Shown one piece after another: positions 24,983-35,923 of a stretch of DNA of 64,000 nt. How positions within the stretch are numbered: the stretch's first letter is position 1; every line of letters starts with the position of its first letter. Below the pieces are notes generated by a model, which was not told the origin of the DNA, ran no database searches, and was given only the letters and a program-made list of their open reading frames with translations. Origin of the DNA: Diphasiastrum complanatum (lineage: Eukaryota > Streptophyta > Lycopodiopsida > Lycopodiales > Lycopodiaceae); contig CM055108.1 in the NCBI GenBank assembly GCA_029204225.1, positions 22,990,326-23,054,325 of the forward strand. The letters run 5' to 3'. Made by a program: the position numbers and the translations under genes.

Positions 24983-25537
24983 ATTTGTGCTACAATGAAC
25001 AACATGAATTTCACAAATCAGCAGCCTCTCATGTATGAAGTGATACTGAATCTCAATGTGTTTAGTTCTCGCATGGAACACTGGATTCTTTGCTAGCTGA
25101 ATGCCACTCTGACTGTCGCTATGTAAAGTCGTGAGATTTTTCTGCTTCATGTCAATTTCTTCCAAGATTTGTCTCAACCATATAGCTTCTTGTGCTGCAC
25201 TACACATTGCCTTATACTCTACTTCTGTGGTGAAAAGAGCAATTGTACTTTGTTTCTTACTAGACCAGGAAAAGAAACTACCACAAAATTGGAATACATA
25301 CCCTGTGGTGGATCTATGATCATCATAGTCACCTCCCCAATCCGCATCCACATAGCCACAAAACTCAGGTAAACCATCATGCTTCCTGTAAATCAAGCCA
25401 TACTCTGAAGTGCCTTTCACATAATGCAAAATGTGTTTAGCTGTCTTCCAATGTGTTTTCGTAGGTGCTGCCATAAACTGACTTACAATGACAATAGCAT
25501 AGCATATATCTGGTCTAGTCGTGGTAAGGTAAATCAA
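24830..25537 (-). pseudogene. Open chimeric frame: copia-B RNase H fused to copia-C GAG-pre-integrase
   Basis: One uninterrupted frame (235 codons) made of two unrelated pieces. Codons 1-185 are the end of RT and the RNase H of copia-B (YLTTTRPDICYA, GYVDADWGGDYDDHRSTTGY, SWSSKKQSTIAL, HSDSQSGIQLAKNP, FHARTKHIEIQYHF). From about codon 186 it becomes ALMFKEELWHRRLGHPN, the zinc region at the start of copia-C integrase. The switch is near 24983, before the LTR-proximal end of RNase H, and the frame is kept by chance. In intact copia elements these two domains lie at opposite ends of pol, so this marks a deletion or recombination between two elements. Confidence 0.85.
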
Positions 25538-26330
25538 GCTCCCTACTAACTGTCTATATAGCGTAGCATCAAATAACTGTGACTCATCAAGCTTAGAAAA
25601 CTTTTTACCTCGTTCAATAGGAGTGTTTACTGGTTTGCAATCCTACAACCTAAATTTGTGCAGCAACTCTTTGACATACTTCACCTGTGTTAAATCCACT
25701 TCATGTCCTTTTTGCCACACTTCTACTCTAAGGCAGTAATGCATCAGACTGAGATATGTCATCTCGAATTGTTCCATGAGGTCTTTCTTGATCATCTCTA
25801 TCATCTCTTGATTATTTCTCGTAATAATCAAGTCATCAACATAAAGAGCAATCAAAGCAACCATACCATCAAAGCATAAGACATATAGATTTGGATCAGA
25901 ATCTGTTCTCACCATCCCCTTTGAATGAAAGTAGACATCAATCCTGCTATACCAAGCACGTGGTGCTTGTTTAAGACCTTAAAGTGCTTTCTTCAAGCAG
26001 CATACTTTATTTTCCTATCCCTTCGTTACAAAGCCTTCAGGTTGATCCATGAACACTTCTTCTTATAACTCACCATTTAGAAAAGCAGATTTCACATCCA
26101 TCTGATACAAAGGCCGACCAAAATGTGAAGCTAAAGCAATAAGTAGACGTAGAATATTCCACTTACAAACCGACGCAAAGGTCTCCTCATAGTCGATGTC
26201 TTTATTTTGTGTGTACCCTTTGATCACCAATCTTGCTTTGTACTTTGCTATACTTCCATCTGCATGGCACTTAGTCCTGTATACCCATTTGCAACCAGTG
26301 GATTTCTTGCCAACCTGGTGGTTCTACTAA
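25538..26330 (-). pseudogene. copia-B reverse transcriptase
   Basis: Read on the minus strand from the RT start: GCKWVYRTKCHADGSIAKYK (about 26240-26300), ARLVIKGYTQNKDIDYEETF, QMDVKSAFLNGEL (about 26065-26105), KQAPRAWYSRIDVYF (about 25930-25975), catalytic YVDD (LYVDDLIITRNN, about 25815-25850), then the connection to RNase H. Nonsense codons follow GEL, follow TKG (near 26020), follow KKAL (near 25980), and precede DCKPVNTPIERG (near 25646). The catalytic YVDD is kept, but the protein cannot be made in full. Confidence 0.9.
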
Positions 26331-26504
26331 GTCCCATGTGCTATGCTTAGCAATTGACTCCATCTCCTCTCCCATGGCCTTGACCCAAATGTCATCATCC
26401 TTCACTTCACCATAAGTTGAAGGTTCTTTGCTTTGAATAATGCTAGATAAGAAAGCATAATTTGCTTCATACCTTTCAGGTAGTATCTTCTCTCTTGTCG
26501 ATCT

Positions 26505-27602
26505 TCATAGCTCTCCCTGGTTAGATGATCCTGGAAAGTCATCTATGTCGCGGCTCTCCAACAATCTCTCAAACCACTTAGGGAGCTTCCTATCATGTGA
26601 TCGACTTCTTGGTGAAAATGTATCCCATGGTACATCCTTCTCCTTGCGTTTGTCACCTGCAACTTCAATCCTTTTTGCACCAAAAGGTTTGTCCCTACCT
26701 CTCCAACCTGTTTCTTGAGGTTGAGTAGTAGTATCTTGAGTTGTATCCTCATGTTCATTACTCGAAAGGTCAATGAATGGATCATCATCAGGTGGTATCC
26801 TCACTATACCATCTTTCCCACTAGATGTGTCTATCTTCTCAGCATCCTCGTCTTCATACATCTTGGATTCATCAAAGAAAACATCACGGCTTATATGGAT
26901 TTTGTTTTTGACTAGATCAAAACATCTATAGCCCTTCACACGATCATCATATCCTAGGAATATGCACTTGATAGCTTTTACAACAAGTTTACGTCTCTCT
27001 TCCTTACGTCTTTTAATCTCACATTGATCACAAAGATCATTGAAGTCATTAGACTTGTACTCACCTCCACTATCTGATCTTAGGACTTTAATCTTCCTAC
27101 CTGTCTGATTTTCAACCAATGTTTTAAAGCTCTTGAAGTTATCAAATGCATTTGATTTCTTCTTGAAGAAGTAGATCCACATCTTACGTGACATATCATC
27201 AATAAAGATCATGAAATAGAATGTTTTACCTAAGGACATGGTCCTCATAGGCCCGCATAAATCTGTGTGGATTAAATTCAGGATGTTCTTTGCTCTTGCA
27301 ACACCCCCTTTATTGAACTTCTCTCGATGCTGCTTCCCATATACACAAGATTCGCACATCGATTTTAAGTGATCTTCTATGGTAGACAGTCCTGTTACCA
27401 TCTCCAATTTTCTCATCAAACTGAGGCTTCCCAAGTTCAAATGACCAAGCCTCTTATGCCACAACTCAGTTTGCGAAGGAATGGACGATATAAGTCCATG
27501 TTGCCCCTTGATTGTAGCATTCAACCTGTACAGTTTTGTATTGGGCTCTCTTACTCCATCCGCAATAACTTTGAACTTTTGGTCGCATCCTTCACAAAGC
27601 AA
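26505..27602 (-). pseudogene. copia-B GAG-pre-integrase and integrase, C-terminal half of catalytic core deleted
   Basis: An open frame of 365 codons. It contains the zinc region (ELWHKRLGHLN, CESCVYGKQH), the first catalytic Asp (LIHTDLCGPM) and the second (LRSDSGGEY). Right after NDLCDQCEIK it jumps to EERRKLVVKAIKCIFLGYD. The related copia-D copy carries about 265 bp between these points (61674-61940), so this copy has lost the segment with the catalytic Glu. The rest (FDESKMYEDEDAEKID, TSSGKDGIVRI) is the acidic linker to RT. The frame stays open across the deletion, but the integrase would be inactive. Confidence 0.9.
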
Positions 27603-28248
27603 CTATCATGGGCGAATTCTACTTTCAACTTTTGATCAGTAATGACTCCAACAAAAAGTAGATTTTTCTTCAAACCTGGTACGTAAAGTACCTCCCTAAT
27701 CATCCTGCTTTTGCCATCAGGTAGTTGGATTGAAAGGGTGCCTATCCCCTTGATCATGCACACCTCACCATTTTCTTGTGAGACAGATATTCCATTATCC
27801 AACACCTTCAAACTATTGAACCAATTCTTGTTACCTGTCATGTGTCTTGTGGCTCCTGAGTCAATATACCATGCTTGATCATCTTGATTAGATGACAATG
27901 TAGATAGAAAATGCTAGAGTCTTCAATCTCACCCTCATCGACAAGCTTACCTGCTTGTTTTGGTTTCCCCTTGACTTGTTCCACCAGGAATTTGCGACAT
28001 TCACTCTTCCAATGGCCCTTTTTACCACAATAGAAGCACTTGCCTTTCTTCTTAGTTTTACTGGAAGATCCCTCATCCTCTCGAGACTTGGCAAAATGCT
28101 GCTTAGACTTCTTCTTGCCCTTGCCCTTGCCTTGTTTTTGGTGTGTTGCAAGTGCCTGATCGTTAGTATTTTGACGTCTAGCTTTCACCATTTCTTGACG
28201 TTGCTCTTCCTGCATCAAGATTCTTGTGAGCTCGTCAAAGGTTGACAA
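27551..28248 (-). pseudogene. copia-B gag C-terminus (zinc knuckle) and protease
   Basis: The frame 27838-28248 holds a Lys-rich stretch and one CCHC zinc knuckle (CFYCGKKGHWKSEC). In an overlapping frame, 27551-27898 holds the copia protease with its active-site motif intact (WYIDSGATRHMTG) and the GxGxxxI/L-type flap region followed by LYVPGLKKNLLFVG. A frameshift near 27890 separates gag from protease; intact copia elements read both in one frame. Confidence 0.9.
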
Positions 28249-28765
28249 TCTTTCTCTTGATGTTTCCGCTCACAAACATCTGATAGGGTTCTGCAATGCC
28301 GCACAATGCATTGTGCACCAGCTCCACATCATGTATGCACTCACCAATAGAATACAGTTCATCTCTCATTGTCTTGATTATGGTCATCTACGTCTGAATG
28401 TGCTCTCCTTGTTCCATGCGGGCACTATTCAACTTTGACTACAGAAACACGATTCTTGACGAATTTGACATCTCGAACTGCTCCTTTAGCACATCCCATG
28501 CCTGTCTGGGTGTAATAACATCACAAATGTGGATAATGATGTGATGCTTCACTGACAAGTTAATGAAGGTCAAAGCTTTTCTCATCTTTTTGTCAAACAC
28601 TTTGATGTCTGCTTCATTTGGTTGCCTTCTCTCATCACCTGTGACGACTTCCCACACGTCTTTCTCCATCAGTATGTTTTTCATTTTGAATTTCCACACT
28701 GCATAGTTGGAAATCCCTTCCAATTTGCTACTTTCACTCAAAATGGACTCTCTCATGTTTGTCAT
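28190..28765 (-). pseudogene. copia-B gag N-terminus
   Basis: Starts ATG at 28765: MTNMRESILSESSKLEGISN, YAVWKFKMKNILMEKDVWEV, then KALTFINLSVKHHIIIHICD and AWDVLKEQFEMSNSSRIVFL. This is a typical copia gag (the 'W..MK..L....W' opening and the 'AW..L...F' segment). Stops follow IVFL (28439) and HIQT; the intact-frame equivalent is seen in copia-D at 63113-63412. The middle of gag continues as MRDELYSIGECIHDVELVHN before a further shift near 28250. Confidence 0.88.
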
Positions 28766-30063
28766 CGCAAAACTGCTTGAAACTTCTGCCTTAGGCTAAG
28801 AACAGTATGCCGAGGCCAGCAGTGATGTCAAAAGTTGAAAATAATGACCTACACTTTTTTCCTTACAAGGCCACTCGCCGCTTTTCCACCAATTTGAAAG
28901 ACAAATCGGCGTTGCCTTCCGAAATACACTCAGTCGTCAACTCTCAACAACGTCCCAGTGGAATGGTAAAATCACTTCTAGCGTACTTCGAAAACTTTCT
29001 TCATTGCAATCACTCTATTTTGTTGTACCGTACTTGCAGGTATAGTCTGGGTGCCCTTCGTTTGGAGGTTATAGCCTTTCGTTTGGGTCAAAACGGGCAA
29101 AGGACCCAAAAATAGGGACTTTTCTAGTTTTTGAACTGTTTCTTCACCTTGAAGAAACTTCACTCTTCACTTGTGAAGGGACCGAACTCAACTTTCAGTA
29201 TGAAAATTTTTAATGAAGTGAAGGCCATAATGCACTTCACTTCTTCAGGGCCCTGTTCAAAGCCCATCCAATGGCTGAACCAAATCTTGTGGTCCAGTTT
29301 TCTCTCCCATCACAGATTCTGGACAGTCGATGCATTTGACACCTTATCCAAAGGTCCAAACTGCATCTGGGCATTGAACTTCATTCCTACAGTCGCTATG
29401 GCCTTCGAGACACTACAGTATCTATCGCGTTGGGTGCGCGAACAGCCCGTGACCTCTCTGTCTGCGGCCGTGCCTCCCCACACTCAAAAATGCTTGATCT
29501 AACTCACTTGTGGATCGATTTGAGCACAATCTGAGGCCTGGAGCAGGGTTGTCTTACTGATTCCAAGACTGTGGAGTGTTCAGTCAAGAAATTCCATGGA
29601 GAAACGATGATTTTAGCTCAACTTGACAAAGTGGCTTTTTTCACCTTTTTATTACAAATCTGCTAGGTTAACTGTCTGGAGACAAATCTTTGACATAAAC
29701 CTCAGAATATCTCCATGGCTGGTTGACAATGTGATTAGCTTCCTTCCTATCCTTACGGCATCCGAAACGGTGCACAAACAACGAAGAAATCACCAGTTAT
29801 GTATAAAAACCGTGACCCCAAGCCCGGTTTCAATTTTCAACTAGCTTCAAAATTGTCAATTTTTCACCAAATTTTTTCTTGTCTGATGCTATGCATAGGC
29901 TAATAATCCCTCTGCTGAGCTTAGCAAGAGTCTATAAATTAGAAACCGTGCACCAGTGCTTCTCTTTCTGTCTTCAACCCGCCGTAAACCCCGAACTCTC
30001 AGAAGACACTTCTCCCGAAGCTCTCTTCAACGGCGATGTTGTACTGTGTACACTCCCTGTACG
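28766..30063 (-). other. Long untranslated leader of copia-B
   Basis: About 1.3 kb between PBS and gag start without coding similarity. The same leader follows the gag of copia-D (63713-64000, cut by the window edge), and its first part recurs at 7080-7207. Leaders this long usually carry packaging signals, but none can be identified by eye. Confidence 0.6.
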
Positions 30064-30075
30064 GCTCTGATACCA
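30064..30075 (-). other. Primer-binding site (tRNA-iMet 3' end) of copia-B
   Basis: The minus strand reads TGGTATCAGAGC, separated by two bases from the LTR end. Confidence 0.93.
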
Positions 30076-30077
30076 AC

Positions 30078-30349
30078 TTAGAATTTGCTTTGCATAGGAA
30101 CACAGATCATGCTACACAGTAACACAGACAGAAAACACTCTCCACAGCAAGCTCACATAGCAACTGTATTTCTCAAAATAAAATTACACTATACATATAG
30201 TTGTTCACTCAGGCAACCCATGCATGACCCAGGTTGTCGTTGGCGGGACCCGTGTCCCGTCGACTTGCCTCATGGCGATGCCAACTGATCCTTATCCATT
30301 GATAGGACCCACAATACAGCAACACAATGATTCTACTTTAATTCTAACT
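30078..30349 (-). repeat. 5' LTR of copia-B (about 272 bp)
   Basis: On the plus strand it runs from TTAGAATTTGCTTTGC to CTACTTTAATTCTAAC, with inverted terminal sequences TTAGAATT/AATTCTAA. Partial copies occur at 7207-7430 and 61331-61372. The 3' LTR expected near 24.9 kb is missing, because copia-B ends in the fusion with copia-C. Confidence 0.82.
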
Positions 30350-30927
30350 GATCAGTCTCTCAAAATGGATTGAGGAACATAGATAAGTTTGGATTCTACT
30401 TTTGGCACATGTTAGATGCTACAAAAGAAAATACTAATGATTTAAAGAAGACTCAAAAGTGTTCAATAACATCAAACTTTGTCTTGATCTTCAATTTTTT
30501 GTGTTGAATACTCAAAACAATGGATTATGGATCAAGTTAAATTGAATCAAATCAAAAAGTGGTCACTTGGATTTTGGGCCTTTCCCTACCCTCTTTAAGA
30601 GCTTATAACTCTTGATAGACACATCAGATTGATTTGGGATCAATTGCAATGGAAAGTACCTTCATAAGCTTTCCATCAAGCTATAACATCAATATCTTTA
30701 GATGAATTATGAAGGAATCAAAGAGGTCTAAAATTCTCTAATTTTCACACGTGCAGAATTCCAGAATTCCATACAATGTTAATTCTAATCTGAAAATCTA
30801 GTTTCTATCCTCTTTGATCCAAACATTTTCAAGAAAGTTAAAGAAAAGTAATAAACTGCTATTTTGCTTGAATTGGACTCACTAATTCTTGCACAATCAA
30901 AGATAATAGCATCCAAATCTTAATTTG
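30350..30927 (-). other. Leader region of a separate copia element
   Basis: Lies between the copia-B LTR and another PBS at 30928. Non-coding on both strands as far as can be seen. It fits a 5' leader (minus) whose gag is gone, cut off by copia-B. Confidence 0.4.
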
Positions 30928-30939
30928 GCTCTGATACCA
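30928..30939 (-). other. Primer-binding site (tRNA-iMet) of an unnamed copia
   Basis: The minus strand reads TGGTATCAGAGC directly next to TGATAAAATTTTCAGC, which begins the neighbouring LTR on the plus strand. Confidence 0.85.
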
Positions 30940-31550
30940 TGATAAAATTTTCAGCAAGCTCACACGTGTGGGGAATGATCCTCACGTGTGAATGATCTTA
31001 TTAAGCTTTGTGTTTAGCACATAAACTGATTCTAGAATGGATGTCAAGATCTAGTACAAGATTTTATGGCTATATCACAATCTAGCATGCTAAGAGTCAA
31101 AGAATGATAGCTTTGATAAACAAGAGAGAAAAAGTACAAGAATTTAATGCATTAGCATAAGCCTCTACTCGAGTTAGAGAGAGAAAGAGAGAGCAAAATT
31201 CAAGCAAATGATAGTGTAGATCCAAAATAACATGGAATAGCTTCAAAGCTTGGTTCTTCATAAAAAATTATGAGAGTGTCTACACATATTTATGGAGTTT
31301 GAAGTAGCTCGAGGTAGAACCATCTCCATCTAACTTCCATTCACATCTATAAGTGAAAACTAGGGAATGAAAGACATTTGTCACTTCACATGCATGCATT
31401 TCTACCTACTTTTACCAAGTGTCAAATATTCAACTAAATTGATGGGTAGAGGCTTATGTTTCAGTTCCATCAAGTTTGTGGCAATGTTGACTTTTAGAAA
31501 TCAAGAATTCATGGTTCTCAGCCCATACTGCTTCATAAGATCTGTATGAA
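30940..31550 (-). repeat. LTR next to the PBS at 30928 (far end not fixed)
   Basis: Starts TGATAAAATTTTC beside the PBS. It contains G-box palindromes (CACACGTGTG at 30961, TCACGTGTG at 30982) like those in the copia-A LTR. A minus-strand TATA-like stretch occurs near 31285 (CATAAATATG). The outer terminus could not be found because no second copy is present. Confidence 0.5.
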
Positions 31551-31879
31551 GGCTTTATGGAACTCTTAGAGACAATTTAAGGCTATTTAGATCATCACTT
31601 TTAGGCTTGGTTGAGTGTTTGCATGTTTTTAGACAGATTGGGCTTGAAAAAGTGTGCCTTCCTATAGGTGTTTTGGCTGTTCTGAACTCACACATGTGAA
31701 TCCTAGGTGGCAAGTGGATGTGGCAAAAGTCTTGTTCACTAGGTCTCCCTCTGTACTGAGCTTTATAACACCCAATTTGGTGTCCTTTAGCCAAAGTTAT
31801 GATCATCTAAAGTTTTTTCAATTTTGTGAACAAAATTGGTAGAATTTCGAATTGTTCTGATTGCATGACAATTTCCTAT
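31551..31879. other. Short unassigned stretch before gypsy-H
   Basis: Non-coding. 31737-31775 resembles the reverse complement of 23110-23180 beside the other gypsy gag, so this may be gypsy leader or LTR sequence. Confidence 0.35.
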
Positions 31880-32420
31880 CTTGTGGTATTGTGTTTGCAT
31901 TACGTGACAAAGCATCATCATGGTGGCGAGATTTACCGGTGAAGCCAACTACTTGGGATGCGTTTGCGAAAGTTTTCAAAAAAACCTTCGTAATTGCTGA
32001 TGACGTTGTCTACTACCTAAAGTTCGTGAACTGCAAGATGGGTACAAAGAGTTTAGACTCTTATATCCAGGAATTCATGGACCCATGGAATAGGATTCCA
32101 TCATTTGATGCAAATTTGGCACTTTGGCAGTGTGTCCTAGGTTTGCCAGCCAGCTATCAGAATGAATGTAGGCGAAATGTGCTTCAAAACCTCGAGGATG
32201 CATTTCGGATTGCGAAAGCATATGATTCCACAGTGGTGGCATCCAGGAAGCAGTTTGTGCAAATTTCAACCACTTTGAAAACCAAGAAGGGTAAGAAGCG
32301 CGGTCCAGACCAAGCAAAATATTTTGACGAATTAGATCAAGTAGCATCGGAACCTAGGAAGTCGAAGAGAAAGAGATTTAAGAAATCTATGTCTCGGGAA
32401 AAGGCTAAGAAAGAGAACTT
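31880..32420 (+). pseudogene. gypsy-H gag (5' truncated)
   Basis: Open frame with a Retrotrans_gag-type core: KASSWWRDLPVKPTTWDAF, VFKKTFVIADDVVYYLKF, YIQEFMDPWNRIPSFD, LWQCVLGLPASYQNECRR, DAFRIAKAYDSTVV, then a basic tail (KTKKGKKRGPDQAKYFDE, KSKRKRFKKSMSREKAKKEN). The N-terminal part of gag is missing. At about 32420 the plus-strand coding ends because the next segment is inverted. Confidence 0.85.
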
Positions 32421-33177
32421 ATATTTTGGAAAAACATCCCTAAATTCATTTATGATTTGTTCTTTTACTGATTGTTCATGATCTAAATTTACTGAGTTTA
32501 AAATTGCTGAGAATTCACAACCATTTAAATTCATTTCAAGAACATCCACAACTGGAATAGCACATATTGAAAAAACTTCATACTCAGAATAATCCAATGT
32601 GTCCATTTCATTAATAGTAGAAATCTGATCCAACGGACGTACATAATTACTATCAAATAATGTAACTACCTTATCACCCTCCTTCAAAGTGAGAACATGC
32701 TTCTTAAAATTAATTAACAGAGAAGGCGATTTACTAAATAATCATTCGTAACCTAAGATTAAATCAATACGGGCTAAGTCTAAAACATGAAAATTACAAT
32801 TCTGTGTGTCCTTGCATCAAAACTGGGAGCTTCGGGACTTTTACGTTCCAAGTCTCCAACTCTGCTCCTGAAACTAGATAAACTTTATATCTATGATTGT
32901 TGGCTTCAGTTTTCAAGCTGAGTTTCTGCACAAGACGAGAATTAATAAAATTATGAGTTGAACCACTATCCAATAAAATACTCACTTCCTGATTTTTAAC
33001 TGTGCCAATTAAACGGAAAAGTTCATTAGGCAAGAAAGAAGTAGTACTAAAAGAACATTCACACTCACAATTAATTAGGTTAATTTCCAAAGTCTTACCA
33101 TTGCCTCCTGGGATTTCAATCATGTGGGCAGACATTTTCTTCCTTTTTGGACAAAATTTCATCATATGTCCACCTCA
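32421..33177 (-). pseudogene. gypsy-H zinc-knuckle end and protease, inverted relative to gag and RT
   Basis: This segment is coding on the minus strand, while gag on its left and RT on its right are coding on the plus strand. Minus-strand reading starts with the tail of a CCHC knuckle (GGHMMKFCPKRKK, about 33145-33183). It continues with the retropepsin motif LLDSGSTHNFI (about 32945-32980), SGAELETWNVKVPKLP, a broken stretch, and finally NEFRDVFPK (about 32420-32450), the usual linker just before gypsy RT. Both ends break inside conserved motifs that continue on the other strand at 33178. This is best explained by an inversion of about 755 bp. The protease frame also carries stops near 32780. 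Confidence 0.85.
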
Positions 33178-33960
33178 TGGTTTACCACCGTCTAGGTCAG
33201 TAGACCACATGATTGAGTTAATTCCAAGAAGTCAACCTGTCTCTAGACAACCTTATAGCTTCTCTCAAAAAGAGGAGATAGAGATTTCAAATTAAATAAA
33301 AAACTATTTGAGGATGGGACATATACAACCTAGTAAATCACCATGGGGTGCTCCTGTTCTTCTTAAAGCGAAGAAAGATGGAGGTTTCCGGATGTGTGTG
33401 GATTACAAGAGTCTTAATAAAGTGACTATCAAAATTAAATATCCATTACCCAAGATGGATGAACTTGTAGATCGCTTGGGTGGAGCTAGGTATTTCACCA
33501 AGATAGATCTCAAGACAGGGTACCATCAAATAAGAATTTCGGAAGATGTCCAAAAGATAGGATTTCGTTCTAGATTTGGTCATTATGAATTCTTAGTGTT
33601 GCCATTTGGATTAGCGAATGCTCCAGCAACGTTCTAGCAAATGATGAATGATTTATTTCGTCCATATATGGGAAAGTTTGTGGTTGTATTCTTAGACAAC
33701 ATTCTCGTTTACAGTAAATCCTTGGTGGAACACGTAGAACACTTAAAAATCATCTTGATGAAATTCCGTCAGAAGTTACTCTACGCTAAAGAGTCCAAGT
33801 GTGAATTCTTTAAGCAAGAGTTGTTTTATCTCGGTCATAAGATCGTAGTAAATTGGATCAAGATTGACGTGGATAAAATTCAGATTGTGATTGAGTGGCC
33901 AATTCCGGAAATGGTGAGGCAAGTAAAGTCATTTTTAGGTTTTACACTTTTTTTTTGTAA
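33178..33960 (+). pseudogene. gypsy-H reverse transcriptase
   Basis: Ty3/gypsy RT in one frame with stops near 33293 and 33637. It reads [103 protein letters not shown], then VVVFLDNILVYSKS. In the last, the catalytic 'FxDD' motif has become FLDN (second Asp to Asn). It continues to VKSFLGF, where it ends about 10 residues short of the 'NYYRRFI' motif. RNase H and integrase are absent. Confidence 0.88.
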
Positions 33961-34215
33961 AAAGTTCTTTGACCGATTTTTGTTATTTTCTCTGATATCT
34001 TTGATCCAAATGGAACTTAAGATTGGTAATCTGAATAGCTTTCCATGTTTCAACAATAAGATTACATTTCAAATAAGCAAATCCACTCAAATCAAGCAAA
34101 ATCAATCCCAAACTAGCCCTAAAATGCAGATCTAACACTATTCATGCCACGACAAGATGCCTAATGCAAGCTAACCATCCAAAAATCACGCTGCAAACTA
34201 AAAAATTGGCGTAGC

Positions 34216-34233
34216 TCCCTAGCAACGGTGCCA
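34216..34233 (-). other. Tat/Athila-like primer-binding site
   Basis: The minus strand reads TGGCACCGTTGCTAGGGA, close to the TGGCGCCGTTGCCGGGGA motif common beside the 5' LTR of plant Tat/Athila gypsy elements. It lies four bases from TGTAGTGG, which would be an LTR terminus. Confidence 0.5.
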
Positions 34234-34237
34234 AAAT

Positions 34238-34870
34238 TGTAGTGGATTTCTTTCCTTGCCTAATCTGAATCCAAGATCTAGTCAATCTAGCATCATAGAG
34301 ACGGAGTTAGTTGTCACGCGTAGGTTCATTCCCATGAGAGCGATAGTTTAGTTCAAATTTCAGCACGAACGGAAGATCTAAATCTAACTCTACATCCATT
34401 AATCCTACTCATTAACACTAAGATCCATTAACACTACGATCCACAACAAAGATAGCTTACTCTTTCTCTCTCTCTCTCTCTATTTTTCTCTCATAAAAAG
34501 TATAATAACACTCATTCCCAATAACATTCAGATCCAATAATTAGCAAAATCCAAAGAAAGCATGAGAGATGGAGAAGGAAAGAAGAAGAGCAAGGACATT
34601 CATCAATCCATTTCTGAAGAGAACCAATCTGCTTTATCGAAATGAGGAAATGAACATGAGGAGCAACTCGAGTTGGTTCCTTCTTATAGTAGAGAGGAGG
34701 ACCCTGGCCTCTGAATCCTATTGGTCCAGTCTTGCCTCTCTTTTTATTCAAATTTAGAAAAGTGTGGGAACCATCAAAATTGGAGGGAAACCCAACTTTA
34801 TTCACTGACTTGACATTTACGCCCTGCGACATTAAAAGTCTCGCAAAAAGGCCAAAAGTCCTTTTATTGA
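34238..34870 (-). repeat. Probable LTR beside the Tat/Athila-like PBS
   Basis: Starts TGTAGTGGATTTC on the plus strand. It includes a short CT microsatellite (34461-34482). The outer end is not fixed because there is no second copy. It is not followed by the gypsy-H domains in the right orientation, so it belongs to another element that met gypsy-H near 34000-34200. Confidence 0.4.
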
Positions 34871-35389
34871 CTTTTAACTAATCAATCAAATAACTATGTG
34901 ATCATTGGGTTGGACTTATACATGCAGGGTGCCAAATCCCTCTCACTTATTAACTAGGGTTAGGGTTGCCTTGGGATCTGCAAACCCTCCAACAGCTTTA
35001 TTAATCCAAATACTATGAACTCTATCCAAAATGGATCTAATCTTGAAACCATACTCTAACTTGATCTCATTGAGGCTAAATACTTTCATAAGGATGTAAG
35101 TGTCCTCATTGGATGTTTCACTTACTCTCAAGAGAAGTTTACAAAATGCCTCAATACATGAAAAAACTTTTTTTTTCAAACTATGAGTACTAAACTCATT
35201 CTTGCACTTACTCAAATTAAGAGCATACAAATGATGATACGATATCTTGCTTTCTAAATGTTTTGGAAACATAATTAAGTCACCAATGACAAGAATTAAT
35301 TCCAAACTAAAGACTTCATTCAAAACTAGAATAGTCTTACTTGATCTTTGAGATAAGCAAATCTCAACTAAGCAAGATTAAACATCAAC
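34871..35389 (-). other. Unrecognised minus-strand open frame
   Basis: A 126-codon frame (34943-35323) without a recognisable domain. It lies directly downstream of a copia relic on the same strand and may be degraded copia sequence, but no motif supports this. Confidence 0.2.
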
Positions 35390-35923
35390 CAAAGAAAAAA
35401 AAACATAGGTGAGTACAATGCAATGAATACCACCTTCACTCATTCTTTCTTTTCCATAAAATAAGAACAAGAAGGACTCGGCCTTGTTCAATGATGAAGA
35501 TCTCCTTGAAAATGCATGTTGAAGATACTCCTCCTCAAACCTCGACCCCATCATAAGTTGGCTTTTCTCCATAGAATGAACTTTTGATGCAATTAGAGAC
35601 ACTATGCTCTCGGCCTCTTCCAAGATCAAAAATAGATCTTCAAAAGCAATAAAATCTCCATACTCAAACACCTTCGAGATAGAGAGTATAAAGGCTTTGT
35701 AGCCTTTCTTGGTGGATAAGCATCCAACCATGATCCATAGACTTGGATCTCCATTCTTCCTTGCTTCCAAGAAAACACATGCAAAGCAATAACCTTCAAG
35801 AACACTAAGGTACACAACCTTAGGCTTATAGTTGAACAAGACTCCATATAGTGCAATCATTCCAATGGATCCATAACTCCAAAAATCTTTGCATAATGGG
35901 AAATACACGCACTTGAATTTCAT
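35390..35923 (-). pseudogene. Copia integrase C-terminal relic
   Basis: The minus strand reads LYGVLFNYKPKVVYLSVLEG, YCFACVFLEARKNGDPSLW, IMVGCLSTKKGYKAF. This lines up with YEVLFKKQPKVDYLRVFG and RKRDDPNSIKGIMVG of copia-C, that is, the segment after the catalytic core. It continues into an acidic linker. The frame is open for 181 codons but the core itself is missing. A separate, more diverged insertion than copia-C. Confidence 0.6.
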
